A program made the position numbers and the translations under genes. A DNA stretch of 64,000 bases. It comes from JAUNBN01 sp036645935 (lineage in GTDB: Bacteria; Bacillota; Clostridia; Oscillospirales; Ruminococcaceae). The notes under the pieces were generated by a model. That model saw only the letters and a list, made by a program, of their open reading frames with translations, was not told the DNA's origin and ran no database searches. The stretch is taken from NCBI GenBank assembly GCA_036645935.1, contig JAVXNE010000003.1, positions 62,001 to 126,000 of the forward strand. Reading direction: 5' to 3'. Below are positions 16,876-24,909 of this stretch, in pieces. Numbering within the stretch: the stretch's first letter is position 1; each line of letters begins with the position of its first letter.

Positions 16876-17829
16876 TTATTCCCAACCCTCGAGATCGCGC
16901 TCTGTGATGTTTTCGGGATTGATAATCCACATCGGAACCTGAACTTCTTTTTCGGGAGTACCGCCGGTGGCGAGCTCGTTGGCGGCGTCAAAAGAGAAAG
17001 TGGCAAGATCGACGGGGGAGTAAACCATTGTCGCCGTCATCTCTTTATTGGAGATAGACTGCTTTGCTGCAGGCGAGCCATCGAAACCGACAACGACACA
17101 GTCAGGTCTGCCAAGCTGCACGCATGCAGCGTAGCAAGAAAGCGCCGTGTTGTCATTAAGGCAAACAAAGCCGGCGATTTCGGGGTTGGACATGAGCATA
17201 TCTTCTGTGTATGTGGCAATCGCATTGAGGTCTGTGCATGTCTTGTCGATAAGCTTGAGATCGTCACGCTTGAGATCGTTCCAAGCATCCTGCATTCCGA
17301 CAAAGCGATCGGCAATAACAGCTATCTGCGGGTAGTTAAGTCCGCCGATTGTGGCGCCATCGGGGAACACTTTAGCAAGATATTCGCCGCAGGTGCGACC
17401 GCCCGTGTAGCAGTCGGCGGTGACGAAGCAGGAAACGAGAGCCTGATCCGCGTCGGCAACCTTGGAGTCGGCGTTGACTATCTTGACGCCTGCGTCGGAA
17501 GCAGCCTTCAAAGCCTGTCCGAGCGCACTGTAATCCGCAGGAACAACGACGAGAACGTCGATCCCTTGTGCAACAAGGTCCTCAATGTTGGCGACCTGTG
17601 TGGCGGCTGTGGCATTGGCGTCGTTCCATGTAACCTCAACGCCCTTTTCGGCTGCCTTAGCAAGGAATGTATCCTTAAACTGAACAGCCCAGTCTGCTGT
17701 CTGGTTGTGCATCGAAAGTCCAATTAGTACTTTGTCTTCTTCCTTGGGTGCGGGAGTTTCTCCGCTTTTGCATCCAACAAATGCGAGTACCATTGTCAGT
17801 GCCAAAAGCAATGCTAGTAGCTTTTTCAT
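16876..17829 (-). CDS. rbsB: Sugar ABC transporter substrate-binding lipoprotein, RbsB family
   Basis: 317 residues. A lipoprotein signal peptide with lipobox-like LAFVGC places the modified Cys at residue 20, followed by a short Ser/Pro/Glu linker. The mature part is a periplasmic-binding-protein fold of the ribose/galactose group (peripla_BP_4): IGLSMHN, then DVLVVVPADYSALGQ, KIVNADSKV, GFVCLNDNTAL and VVGFDGSPAA hinge and ligand loops. It captures the sugar outside the membrane for RbsC-RbsA. First gene of the operon after the regulator; AAAGGAGAAG precedes the ATG; the 5' leader is about 270 bases. Confidence 0.92.
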   Translation of the reverse strand: MKKLLALLLALTMVLAFVGCKSGETPAPKEEDKVLIGLSMHNQTADWAVQFKDTFLAKAAEKGVEVTWNDANATAATQVANIEDLVAQGIDVLVVVPADYSALGQALKAASDAGVKIVNADSKVADADQALVSCFVTADCYTGGRTCGEYLAKVFPDGATIGGLNYPQIAVIADRFVGMQDAWNDLKRDDLKLIDKTCTDLNAIATYTEDMLMSNPEIAGFVCLNDNTALSCYAACVQLGRPDCVVVGFDGSPAAKQSISNKEMTATMVYSPVDLATFSFDAANELATGGTPEKEVQVPMWIINPENITERDLEGWE

Positions 17830-18105
17830 GTTCTTCTCCTTTGTTTTTTCCGCTTGAGCGGGGATTTATCCTAACATTTGCCAAAGTGATGCCACCGAAG
17901 CAGATGTTAAAACCACAATTGCAAGGACTTGATTGGGACAGATTGTTGTCTTGGTATCAATGAAGCAATACTATTGGAACACGGTTTTAAATGCCGCACC
18001 TGTTTGATCAATTCACATCGTCTGTAGTCTTTGTCACACACTTCTATCGCACACAACAAACCCATCGCCGCCACGTCTGTCTTCAAAGATGAGATCACCA
18101 CACAA

Positions 18106-18145
18106 ACTATAAAAGCGGTTCTGCCTTTTAAGTAATCGATTACCT
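18106..18145 (-). promoter_or_regulatory. Promoter and LacI-type operator of the rbs-like operon
   Basis: A perfect 12-base palindrome GTAATCGATTAC lies at 18132-18143, continuing as TAATCGATTACCT on the plus strand. On the minus strand a TTACTT (-35) overlapping it is followed after 18 bases by TATAGT (18111-18106). A 12-of-13 match to the plus-strand sequence occurs upstream of the lacI-family gene, so this is the likely operator of that regulator. Confidence 0.65.
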
Positions 18146-18181
18146 ATTACATCAAAAAACTGTTCTGCTTTCCTCCCCATG

Positions 18182-19168
18182 CTACACCGTGCCTCTCATC
18201 AAAATCTTGAAATCCAACTTTTCTCTGTGAAGCGGTATCGAATATAGTATGTTTTCAATAAGCATACGGGCTGCTTGAGCGCCCATCTCATAAGCAGGCT
18301 GATAGACGGTTGAAAGGGCCGGATTTAGATATTTGGAAAAATAAACATCATCGAATCCCATAACCTTAACGTCGTCAGGGATCGTCAATTTGTGTTCGGA
18401 AAGCGCATTCATCACGCCCAATGCAATGAGATCATTTCCGCAAACGACACCGTCGATGACATTGTCTCGAAGAATTTTATTGAGACCCTCATAGCCTGTC
18501 TCAACATTATACAAGTCGCGATAGACAAGGGCCTCATTTACATCCATTCCGGCTTCCAACAGCGCTTCACTGTAACCGACAAAACGGTCGTATCCGGAGG
18601 CATAGTCTGCAGACACAAAGGCAATTTTTCTGCACCCTGCGTTTATAAGAACTTTTGTCGATTCATAGATTCCCTTTTGTGTGTCGACGAAGATCTGACC
18701 AAAACCGAAATTTTCCGTATCTACCTCTCTATCGACAACCACTATCGGCATTCCCGATTTAAAATATTTATCGAGATTTCCACGTCTGAGTGATCGTGTA
18801 AACACTATTCCGTCAACCATTCTGGACGACAAAAAACGAAACCTTTCAAGTTCCTGATCGGAACTGTCGTCAGTGTTGCACATCACAACGCCGAATCCTC
18901 TTTCCTTTGCGGCGTTCTCGATTCCCCTCGCAACTTCCGGGAAGAACGGGTTTGAAATGTCAGGGAGCACAAACCCTATCATCTTTGTCTGCTTTATCTT
19001 CAGTCCCTTGGCAACTGCATTGGGGACATATCCCGATTCATTTACTATTTCAAGAACCTTTCGCCTCGTCGTCTCACTGATATGCTGATCTGCACCATTG
19101 ATAATCTTAGAGACTGTTGCAGTTGAAATGCCAGCTAATTCTGCTATGTCTTTCATCGTGACACTCAT
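18182..19168 (-). CDS. LacI-family transcriptional regulator
   Basis: 328 residues. The N-terminal LacI helix-turn-helix is clear (MKDIAELAGISTATVSKIING, hinge helix in TRRKVLEIVNESGYVPN), followed by a periplasmic-binding-like ligand domain with SNPFFPEVARGIE, DGIVFTRS, VSADYASGYDR, GVVCGNDLIALGVM and MGFDDVYFSKYLNPALSTV. It sits just upstream of rbsB on the same strand and two matching palindromes flank it, so it probably represses both itself and the transporter operon and is released by the imported sugar or a derivative. It is about 350 bases from rbsB. Confidence 0.9.
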   Translation of the reverse strand: MSVTMKDIAELAGISTATVSKIINGADQHISETTRRKVLEIVNESGYVPNAVAKGLKIKQTKMIGFVLPDISNPFFPEVARGIENAAKERGFGVVMCNTDDSSDQELERFRFLSSRMVDGIVFTRSLRRGNLDKYFKSGMPIVVVDREVDTENFGFGQIFVDTQKGIYESTKVLINAGCRKIAFVSADYASGYDRFVGYSEALLEAGMDVNEALVYRDLYNVETGYEGLNKILRDNVIDGVVCGNDLIALGVMNALSEHKLTIPDDVKVMGFDDVYFSKYLNPALSTVYQPAYEMGAQAARMLIENILYSIPLHREKLDFKILMRGTV

Positions 19169-19259
19169 AATTACCCTCGGCGCAACTGCGGATTCTTGTT
19201 ATGTGACATATATTATTGATTACACTATGATGCATAGTTGAATCGAAATCGCATTTAGT

Positions 19260-19272
19260 TAATCGTTTACCT
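19260..19272. promoter_or_regulatory. Second LacI-type operator, upstream of the lacI-family gene
   Basis: TAATCGTTTACCT at 19260-19272 differs by one base from TAATCGATTACCT at 18133-18145. It lies about 92 bases upstream of the regulator start, in the right place for autoregulation. Confidence 0.55.
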
Positions 19273-20120
19273 TGACTAAAATTAGTTTATCATCGATATT
19301 CTCAAATTTCAATTGATATTTGAGACAATTATTTTGCATTTGTTTTAGTGATATTTGCATTTAAAAACCCTAAATGTTAATGGTTTTACCTATGCTGAAC
19401 AATATGCAATTGCAGTTTCCCCGCGAAACGTGCGTTTTCAACTTGAATGCTCAGCAGCAAAACAGTGCATCGAATGTCATAAGCACAAAAAACTGTACTT
19501 AATCCGCCGTTTTTTAAGTTGGTCAAAACAATTCTTTTAATGTATTCGGATTATAGAGCATCTCCTTCAGCAGCGCACCTGTGCCATTGAAGGAGATGTT
19601 TTTTTGGTTATATTACTGAATGATGTGTTGGCTATGTGATATTCCGTTGGTGTTTTTGCGTTTTGGTCGTAGCCGTGTATCCGTATGAATAATCGGTATT
19701 TTTCAGACGCCTTTTAATCGTTCACATATCTAATGGATAAGTTATCTGACGTTACGGACATAAATTACCCTCATAAATAAAATAGCGCGTCATCAACAAT
19801 ATCGTTGCAGATTGCCAAATATTTAGGAGCAAATTTGTTGCAAAGAAATTCCACTGCCCAAAAACGTATGTGTTTTCTAACGCTCGTGTTATGCTGAAAA
19901 TATTTTGCATTTAACCGACTCAAACAGCTTATTTATTCATCTGCATTTTATCCGTAAAACAGAGATTAGATAATAAAACAGGCATCAAATTAGAAGCTGT
20001 ATTCTTGCCTTTTCAAAAATCAGCGTTCAAGGCTTTGCTTCTTGTGATTTGGGCTTGACTTGAGGACTTTAAACCGTTATTATATCTCATACGGGTCAAT
20101 ACACCGCGTTAATTAGGCGT
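19273..20120. other. Gene-free region between lacI-family gene and tRNA-Ser
   Basis: About 850 AT-rich bases. Apart from an isolated plus-strand terminator (19559-19605) I find no gene, no remnant and no repeat. The short open frames here lack ribosome sites and protein-like composition. Confidence 0.4.
19559..19605 (+). terminator. Isolated Rho-independent terminator
   Basis: Perfect 11-bp stem CATCTCCTTCA (19559-19569) with TGAAGGAGATG (19588-19598) followed by seven T. No plus-strand gene precedes it, so it may end an unannotated small RNA or be left from a lost gene. Confidence 0.65.
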
Positions 20121-20212
20121 GGAGAAGTCGCCTAGCTTGGTCGAGGGCGCACGATTGGAAATCGTGTAGGCCTTAACGGGTCTCGAGAGTTCAAATCTCT
20201 CCTTCTCCGCCA
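20121..20212 (+). tRNA. tRNA-Ser(GGA)
   Basis: Acceptor arms GGAGAAG (20121-20127) and CTTCTCC (20202-20208), discriminator G, encoded CCA (20210-20212). The anticodon stem CACGA/TCGTG encloses the loop TTGGAAA, anticodon GGA. A long variable arm (around TAGGCCTTAACGGGTCTC) fits the class II serine tRNA, and the T arm GAGAG-TTCAAAT-CTCTC is intact. Confidence 0.95.
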
Positions 20213-20287
20213 ACACAATCCAAATACGAACACCGAGCATTGCTTCATTTTTGCCAATGGGATATTCGGTTGTGTATTTGTGAGATA

Positions 20288-20335
20288 GAAAAACCCGCCG
20301 CTGCGCATCAATTTGATGTAGAGGCGGGTTTTTCT
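20288..20335. terminator. Bidirectional terminator after tRNA-Ser
   Basis: AAAAACCCGCC ... GGCGGGTTTTT (arms about 20289-20299 and 20323-20333). Flanking A and T runs allow termination of the tRNA on the plus strand and of the decayed phage genes on the minus strand. Confidence 0.75.
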
Positions 20336-20364
20336 TTATTCATACATCTGCTGCTTTGCCCACA

Positions 20365-20965
20365 CTACTCCTTTCCGTACGGCGCAATCTCCGCCACAAG
20401 CCCGAGGGACTTTGCCTTTGCTGTAAGCAGCGTGCAGTCCCGGGCGCTCGCCACTGCTTTAAAAAGATAGAGTGTCGGCTCTGGTCTCATTAATGCGGCG
20501 GCTTCTGTGTCGACGCAGACCCAGAAGCCGCCGCACACAAGCGCCCATCGGCGTCCCTGCTTATCCGATTCAAGCTTCTGCACATCGTAAATATCCTCGA
20601 TTAACAAATCCGATAATACTGTCATCTCCGCCTCCCGTTGAGGGCTCGGAGCGCGCGCGAAGATATTCGCCGACAACGCAGAGCTGCGGCACATCTTTAT
20701 TCGCTCCGTCGGGCGTGCCGACGTAAGCGCGACAGGGAAGGAGTACGCACGTCCCGCCGACATCTGCCACCCAAAATGATTTTCCGTCCGCGCCGATCAG
20801 CTCATACCATGTGTACTTGCTGTCAGCAAATTCGGAGGAAAGGTTGTAAATGCCCTTTTCTGCAACGCCGAGGAGATTATCTTCTGTAGAATGCCCCTCG
20901 CGCGCCTCAGTTCCTCCCCTCTCACGTAAAGCCGCTTTAGCCGGGCGGCATATCGGCTCACGCGC
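20365..20965 (-). pseudogene. Decayed C-terminal part of an endolysin-like SH3 protein
   Basis: Directly after the recombinase stop the same minus-strand frame encodes SH3-like sequence: LLGVAEKGIYNL, TWYELIGADGKSFWVAD, then a second unit beginning YLRARSEPSTGGGDDSIIG (the usual start of bacterial SH3_3 domains). This frame ends near 20570, but a shifted frame from about 20630 continues the second unit with IYDVQKLESDKQGRRWALV and GGFWVCVD and ends in a possible SPOR-like tail at 20365. There is no start codon or signal, so this is a frameshifted tail only. Such SH3 tails are typical of phage or prophage cell-wall hydrolases. The catalytic domain is missing. Confidence 0.55.
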
Positions 20966-21844
20966 TCACCAGTTGTCGGGACAGATAATCGGCTCATGGG
21001 TGTTCTTTGCGATGATCCAATCATCCGGCGTAGTAACGATTCTTTTTTTGAGCCTACAGGGAACGACCTTCCTCTTTCTCTGCACCATATCATCTTTATA
21101 CACGGCGTTTCGAATAATAGCCATAATATCGGCACTTCCCCAATTGGTGCTATTGTTCTTGTTAGTGTTTGCCTTATTATTCGCTTCGAAATAATCCACG
21201 CTCGGAGAGGGGGTATTCTCAGCATTGAGCTGTTGCGCTATTTGTCTTGAGTTATCACCGAATGTAGCGGAGCTAAAGATTCTTGAAACTATATTTGCAA
21301 CGTTTACATCAATGATTAAGTCGTGCTTATCCAACGGGGATTTAGAATATCCATATGGAGCTTTCGACCCCATGAACATTCCCTTTTGAGCATTACTTTT
21401 TTTAACTTGGCGAACTTTGCGCGAAATATTCCTCGTATAAAATTAATTCATGACGTTGTGGAATCCATCCATGTCGTTAAATTCCTCCATAGTATCTACT
21501 CCGTCATTGATAGCGATATATCGAACGTTATGGTCCGGGAAATATTGTTCGGTGCAAAACCCTGTCATCGCGTAGTTTCGTCCCAACCTGCTCAGGTCTT
21601 TTGTCACAACGCAGTTTATACATCCGCGCTCAATATCATTGAGCATACGTTTGAAGTCGGGTCTGTCGAAATTGGTTCCGGTATATCCATCGTCAATATA
21701 TTCTCCCGTAAATTGCCAGCCCTTTTCTTTTATGTAGTCGGTAAGTATTTGCCTCTGATTCGCGATACTCAAGCTCTCACTCAGATTTTCATCATCGCGT
21801 GATAGCCTGCAATATATTCCGGCAACAAATCTTTCATTCAACAT
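20966..21844 (-). pseudogene. Large serine recombinase, nonsense-mutated and 3'-truncated
   Basis: The N-terminal resolvase domain is intact from ATG 21844 with catalytic Ser15 in YCRLSRDDE, then GYTGTNFDRPDF, CVVTKDLSRLGRNY. At 21443-21445 a TAA interrupts it; the same frame continues without any gap (FYTRNISRKVRQVKKSNAQKG) into the recombinase domain with APYGY, NTPSPS, IIRNAVYKDDMVQ and NTHEPII, then ends abruptly at TGA 20966. The TAA replaces a codon that is GAA in many relatives (from memory), a single-base change. The zinc ribbon and coiled-coil C-terminus are absent. Such enzymes integrate and excise phages and conjugative elements; this copy is dead. Confidence 0.85.
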
Positions 21845-21926
21845 TACGATACCCGCAACATTGATAAAATCAGATTTAAACTGACTTTATAGTAGATAGA
21901 ATCCGGCATACTCGCAATTGTGTGAA

Positions 21927-22109
21927 TTAGTTGTTCTCCTCAATCTGATCCTCCGGTGTAATTTCAACAACATCATCATCGTAAGCCAAAAGTACACTTT
22001 TAACATTGCAAGTCATTCTTCCTAATTTATACTCGGTTAATATAGTGTGATTGTCTATTACCTTGCGTGAGATAATCTCACATATAGGTTTTGGCTTTTT
22101 TTCTTTCAT
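21927..22109 (-). CDS. Small hypothetical protein (60 aa), element cargo
   Basis: A 60-residue charged soluble protein, MKEKKPKPICEIISRKVIDNH at its start and an acidic end (EITPEDQIEENN). A GAGG lies about 11 bases before the ATG. It is 82 bases upstream of the recombinase on the same strand. Small proteins of this type often precede serine recombinases on integrative elements, so it is probably a surviving cargo or control gene. No function recognised. Confidence 0.5.
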   Translation of the reverse strand: MKEKKPKPICEIISRKVIDNHTILTEYKLGRMTCNVKSVLLAYDDDVVEITPEDQIEENN

Positions 22110-22139
22110 GGCTGTGGGTACCTCAATCTAATTATTGTA

Positions 22140-22183
22140 AAACCAAGCGGCAATGTTTAAAGCGCTGCATTGCCGCTTGGTTT
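22140..22183. terminator. Perfect 16-bp inverted repeat
   Basis: AAACCAAGCGGCAATG (22140-22155) is exactly complementary to 22168-22183, loop of 12 bases. On the minus strand it is followed by TACAATAATT, a weak T-run. It may be a terminator, or mark the end of the decayed element. Confidence 0.5.
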
Positions 22184-22590
22184 AAAGTAAAATAAAATGC
22201 GCTTAAATTTGTCCTCGACCCCCCGAAGCACACGGGAAATATCAAACGCCGTCAATACCCTAATGGCGTCCAAACGGGCATGTCACAGATCATTTGTCAT
22301 CGCCTATATCGGGCGCAATCCAATACTCGCAGCCGACGTTTAATCGCACCCAACAAAAGGGGCTTTCGCGCATGGCTGACATGACTTACCGCTTTGGGCG
22401 GCGCAATGATCATGATATATTTGATTTTTCAAATTTCAAGGTGTCGTTTAGAGATTAAATGGGATAGTTATAAAATCTCTATAGTAAATAAATCTCAATG
22501 TAAAAGCATTTGCAATTATGCAAATGCTTTTTTTCACATTTTTTATAAAAAGTTGCAGTGTGCAAAAAGCAGAGAATTTCAAGCTTGAGT
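22184..22590. other. Gene-free region with a terminator
   Basis: About 400 bases without a gene. It holds a perfect 10-bp hairpin AGCATTTGCA-ATTA-TGCAAATGCT (22505-22528) followed by seven T on the plus strand and TTTA on the minus strand; the latter would end the surface operon, whose last gene stops at 22591. Confidence 0.6.
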
Positions 22591-23451
22591 TTACCTGTAG
22601 GGTACCCTCTCCCATTGAAAATACAGCTCTGCGAGTACATTGCCCGTATGCTCTAAAAATGCCTGGCTGATATTAATTCTGTACAGAAGATCTTGCAACT
22701 CGTTTTCCAGCTGCCTTCTGCGCTCAACAAGCGGCGAAAGCGCACTGTAATCCTCGTATTGACCGCTACACACAATCCCATTGCTGTAGCCGATGGCCTG
22801 TTTCAACATCTCATTCGCGTGTGTTTCAAGATTTTGGACAGCTATTTCCCTCTTCGAAAGCTCTTCGTTTTTGTCTGAATTCACGACCATTGCAGAGGCC
22901 TGAAGCTGCGCGTCGTCTATGATGCGATAGCTTTCGGCTTTTGCGTCATCAATAATTTGCTGCGCTTGCAACTGCGCATCAATTAACAGCTTCTCGTCCG
23001 TTGCGGGCATGTCGTTTTCCTGCCTGTTCATCAATGCGGATTTCAGCTGCTCATTATCCATGTTCAAGCGGTCTGATTCATCCTGAAATGCGCGCAGCGA
23101 GGTCTCTGCGTTATTATACCATTCCTGCATCTGCTGCAAGCGGGTATTTTGCTTAATGCATGTGCTTTTCAATTGTTTATTTTCCATGCTCACTTTGTCA
23201 AATGCAGCTTTTAACTGATCTATTTGAGTATAAGCCGGGTTTTGTGCGCTGATTTGTGTTGACACAGTACGCTTTGAAACCTCCTGTGTTCGCACCAACT
23301 CCGCCAACTGCGTTTTAACCGCATCGAGCTTTTGCTCATAATCTTTCTTTTCCGCCTCGTGAACGCTTATCAGCTCTTTGAGATACAGTAAAACCTCTTC
23401 CTTATCGAATCCGAGCAGTGCAGCAGTAAATAATTCATTTCTTTTCCCCAC
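22591..23451 (-). CDS. DivIVA-like coiled-coil protein at the end of the surface operon
   Basis: About 286 residues. The N-terminal 25 residues (TAALLGFDKEEVLLYLKEL) match the short DivIVA/GpsB entry motif, in which a hydrophobic loop binds curved membrane. It is followed by some 200 residues of heptad-rich coiled coil, including the region near LLIDAQLQAQQIIDDAKAES, and by a short C-terminal helix pair. I choose the GTG at 23451, 9 bases after GGAGG; a TTG 7 codons upstream would sit on the ribosome site. There are no membrane segments, so it is cytoplasmic. It lies 50 bases after the gene of a single-pass surface protein, suggesting that it positions the exported system at a pole or septum (inference). 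Confidence 0.65.
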   Translation of the reverse strand: MGKRNELFTAALLGFDKEEVLLYLKELISVHEAEKKDYEQKLDAVKTQLAELVRTQEVSKRTVSTQISAQNPAYTQIDQLKAAFDKVSMENKQLKSTCIKQNTRLQQMQEWYNNAETSLRAFQDESDRLNMDNEQLKSALMNRQENDMPATDEKLLIDAQLQAQQIIDDAKAESYRIIDDAQLQASAMVVNSDKNEELSKREIAVQNLETHANEMLKQAIGYSNGIVCSGQYEDYSALSPLVERRRQLENELQDLLYRINISQAFLEHTGNVLAELYFQWERVPYR

Positions 23452-23501
23452 AACAAGTATCCTCCGGTTCAATTACAGTCTGCATTTATATGCAGCAATT
23501 T

Positions 23502-24053
23502 TCAATCGTCGACATAAAAAGTCATTGCCTGTATGGCCTCTCCGACCATTTCATTCGTTTTTAAATCATATGCGGTAAACAAAGCAACTGTGGCATATTC
23601 TCCGCTTTTAAGCTCTGTATCCAAACGCTTTTTCACCAAATATTCTCCCGGACTTATCAATCCGGTTTTTAAAATTGTCTGTCCTGTCTCGGCAAGCGAA
23701 TATGTTAAGGTGTATGCATAATTGCAATTAGCGGCAATCTCGATTCGCAGGTCACCCTCTCCGTCAGGCAGCTTGAAGCGCGGTCCGTCGTTTATTGAAA
23801 TGTGCTGTATATCATCTGATATATTTTGATTTGATTCCGATATAGGCGTGTCCTTCGCCTCGGTGCTAAGAACTATCTCATCTTCGCTGTAAGCAGGAGG
23901 CATGGCGGATCCGGCGCGCAATCTTATGACTGCAATCAGCATAACAATATTGAGTAAAACCAAGATTCCCAGCAGCGCCGCAATAAGGAGAGGGCTTTTC
24001 GATTTGAACAGTGTTTTTTTTGTTTTCGGTTTAGTCTTGTTTTGCTCGTCCAA
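23502..24053 (-). CDS. Single-pass surface protein, paralogue family member 4
   Basis: 183 residues. A basic cytoplasmic start (KTKKTLFKSKS) precedes one membrane helix (about 20-45), a 40-residue acidic linker, and an extracellular beta domain of ~95 residues: RIEIAANCNYAYTLTYSL, ILKTGLISPGEYLVKKRL, LKSGEYATVALFTAY, then a final strand QAMTFYVDD. The order of strands and the PG...L..G.Y.A.A.F pattern match the proteins encoded at 26404, 27030 and 28750. TTG start 5 bases after the sortase stop, behind AAAGGGGAA, so it is translated with the sortase. The family is not one I can name. Confidence 0.65.
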   Translation of the reverse strand: MDEQNKTKPKTKKTLFKSKSPLLIAALLGILVLLNIVMLIAVIRLRAGSAMPPAYSEDEIVLSTEAKDTPISESNQNISDDIQHISINDGPRFKLPDGEGDLRIEIAANCNYAYTLTYSLAETGQTILKTGLISPGEYLVKKRLDTELKSGEYATVALFTAYDLKTNEMVGEAIQAMTFYVDD

Positions 24054-24058
24054 CTGCT

Positions 24059-24847
24059 TTATTCCCCTTTGTCCGTCATTTTCAATATGCCGTGTAAAAT
24101 ATACCGCTGATTATCTCCTTGCGGAGAGCAGGTGCACATTGTAAATATTCTGTCTGCGCTTGTCGGCACAGCAGTGCTGCGAAAATCTGACTTATTTTGC
24201 ACCTGACGCAAAAAATCGGAAAATTCATCGGCATTGTCATAGTTTAGTTTCAAATCGTATTGAACCGCTTCGATCTCGTATCCGCTGAAAATTTCTATTT
24301 CATATTCCTCATTCGGGGTATACAGTGACATCGTGGGGAATCTCTCGTAATATTCCTGCTCCTTGTAGTTCATCAGGCTTGTGAACATCAAGTCTTTTCT
24401 GTAAAAATTATGCCCGAATACTATGGACTGCATATCCGAAAATTTATCGCTGTTTTTGAAATCCAAAAATATGCATCCTGCATCTGACCATTCATCCATA
24501 ATTGTGTGCTTAAGATAATATTCGTTGTCATTTCCCTGCACAATCGGATAATTTATCAACGTGCCCTCGCATTTTAACCATGCGACAGAATCACTGTTGA
24601 TATCTTTAAGGGCTTTAAAGCTGACAGGTGAGCTGAAAGCATCGTTCTGCTCCGTGATTTTGTGCTCTTCCGAAGCTGCAAACACCTTTTGCTCAATCGA
24701 CTCGTAAATCTGCTTGCTTTGGCTGTCCAGTTCATTTAGTTTTAAAATTTTAATTCCGAAAAACACCACTCCGCAAATACAAGGCAGAAGTAAAAGCAAA
24801 AGCCACATGCTTGATTTTTTTTTCTTTCGCTTGTATTTAAAGCTCAT
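24059..24847 (-). CDS. srtB: Class B sortase
   Basis: 262 residues: basic N-terminus, membrane anchor at about 13-33, then the sortase beta barrel. Class B hallmarks are GTLINYPIVQGNDNEYYLKH, His146 in VFGHN, Cys240 in FTMCTC and Arg248 in NQRYILHG, the His-Cys-Arg triad in the expected order. It cleaves a cell-wall sorting signal of a secreted protein and links it to peptidoglycan or a pilus partner outside the membrane. The only clear substrate nearby is the VPKTG protein encoded just upstream. GAGGAA precedes the ATG. Confidence 0.9.
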   Translation of the reverse strand: MSFKYKRKKKKSSMWLLLLLLPCICGVVFFGIKILKLNELDSQSKQIYESIEQKVFAASEEHKITEQNDAFSSPVSFKALKDINSDSVAWLKCEGTLINYPIVQGNDNEYYLKHTIMDEWSDAGCIFLDFKNSDKFSDMQSIVFGHNFYRKDLMFTSLMNYKEQEYYERFPTMSLYTPNEEYEIEIFSGYEIEAVQYDLKLNYDNADEFSDFLRQVQNKSDFRSTAVPTSADRIFTMCTCSPQGDNQRYILHGILKMTDKGE

Positions 24848-24858
24848 GGAATTCCTCG

Positions 24859-24899
24859 AAAGTGTACGGACCGTCTTAAACAGACTATCCGTACACTTT
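24859..24899 (-). promoter_or_regulatory. Intercistronic hairpin before the sortase gene
   Basis: AAAGTGTACGGA (24859-24870) pairs with TCCGTACACTTT (24888-24899), loop 17 bases. There is no T-run on the minus strand after it. It lies 11 bases after the VPKTG-protein stop and may stabilise or attenuate the transcript. Confidence 0.6.
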
Positions 24900-24909
24900 T
24901 TTCTATTTT

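Noticed and set aside
17907..18101. 64-residue frame in the leader of rbsB
   Set aside because: No ribosome site and no recognisable sequence; the stretch is better explained as an untranslated leader.
20121..20212. tRNA-Ser as attachment site of the decayed element
   Set aside because: Serine recombinases rarely use tRNA genes, and no repeat of the tRNA 3' end is seen nearby.
20797..21225. 142-residue minus-strand frame across the recombinase/endolysin junction
   Set aside because: It is out of frame with both pseudogenes; Arg-rich composition shows a shadow frame.
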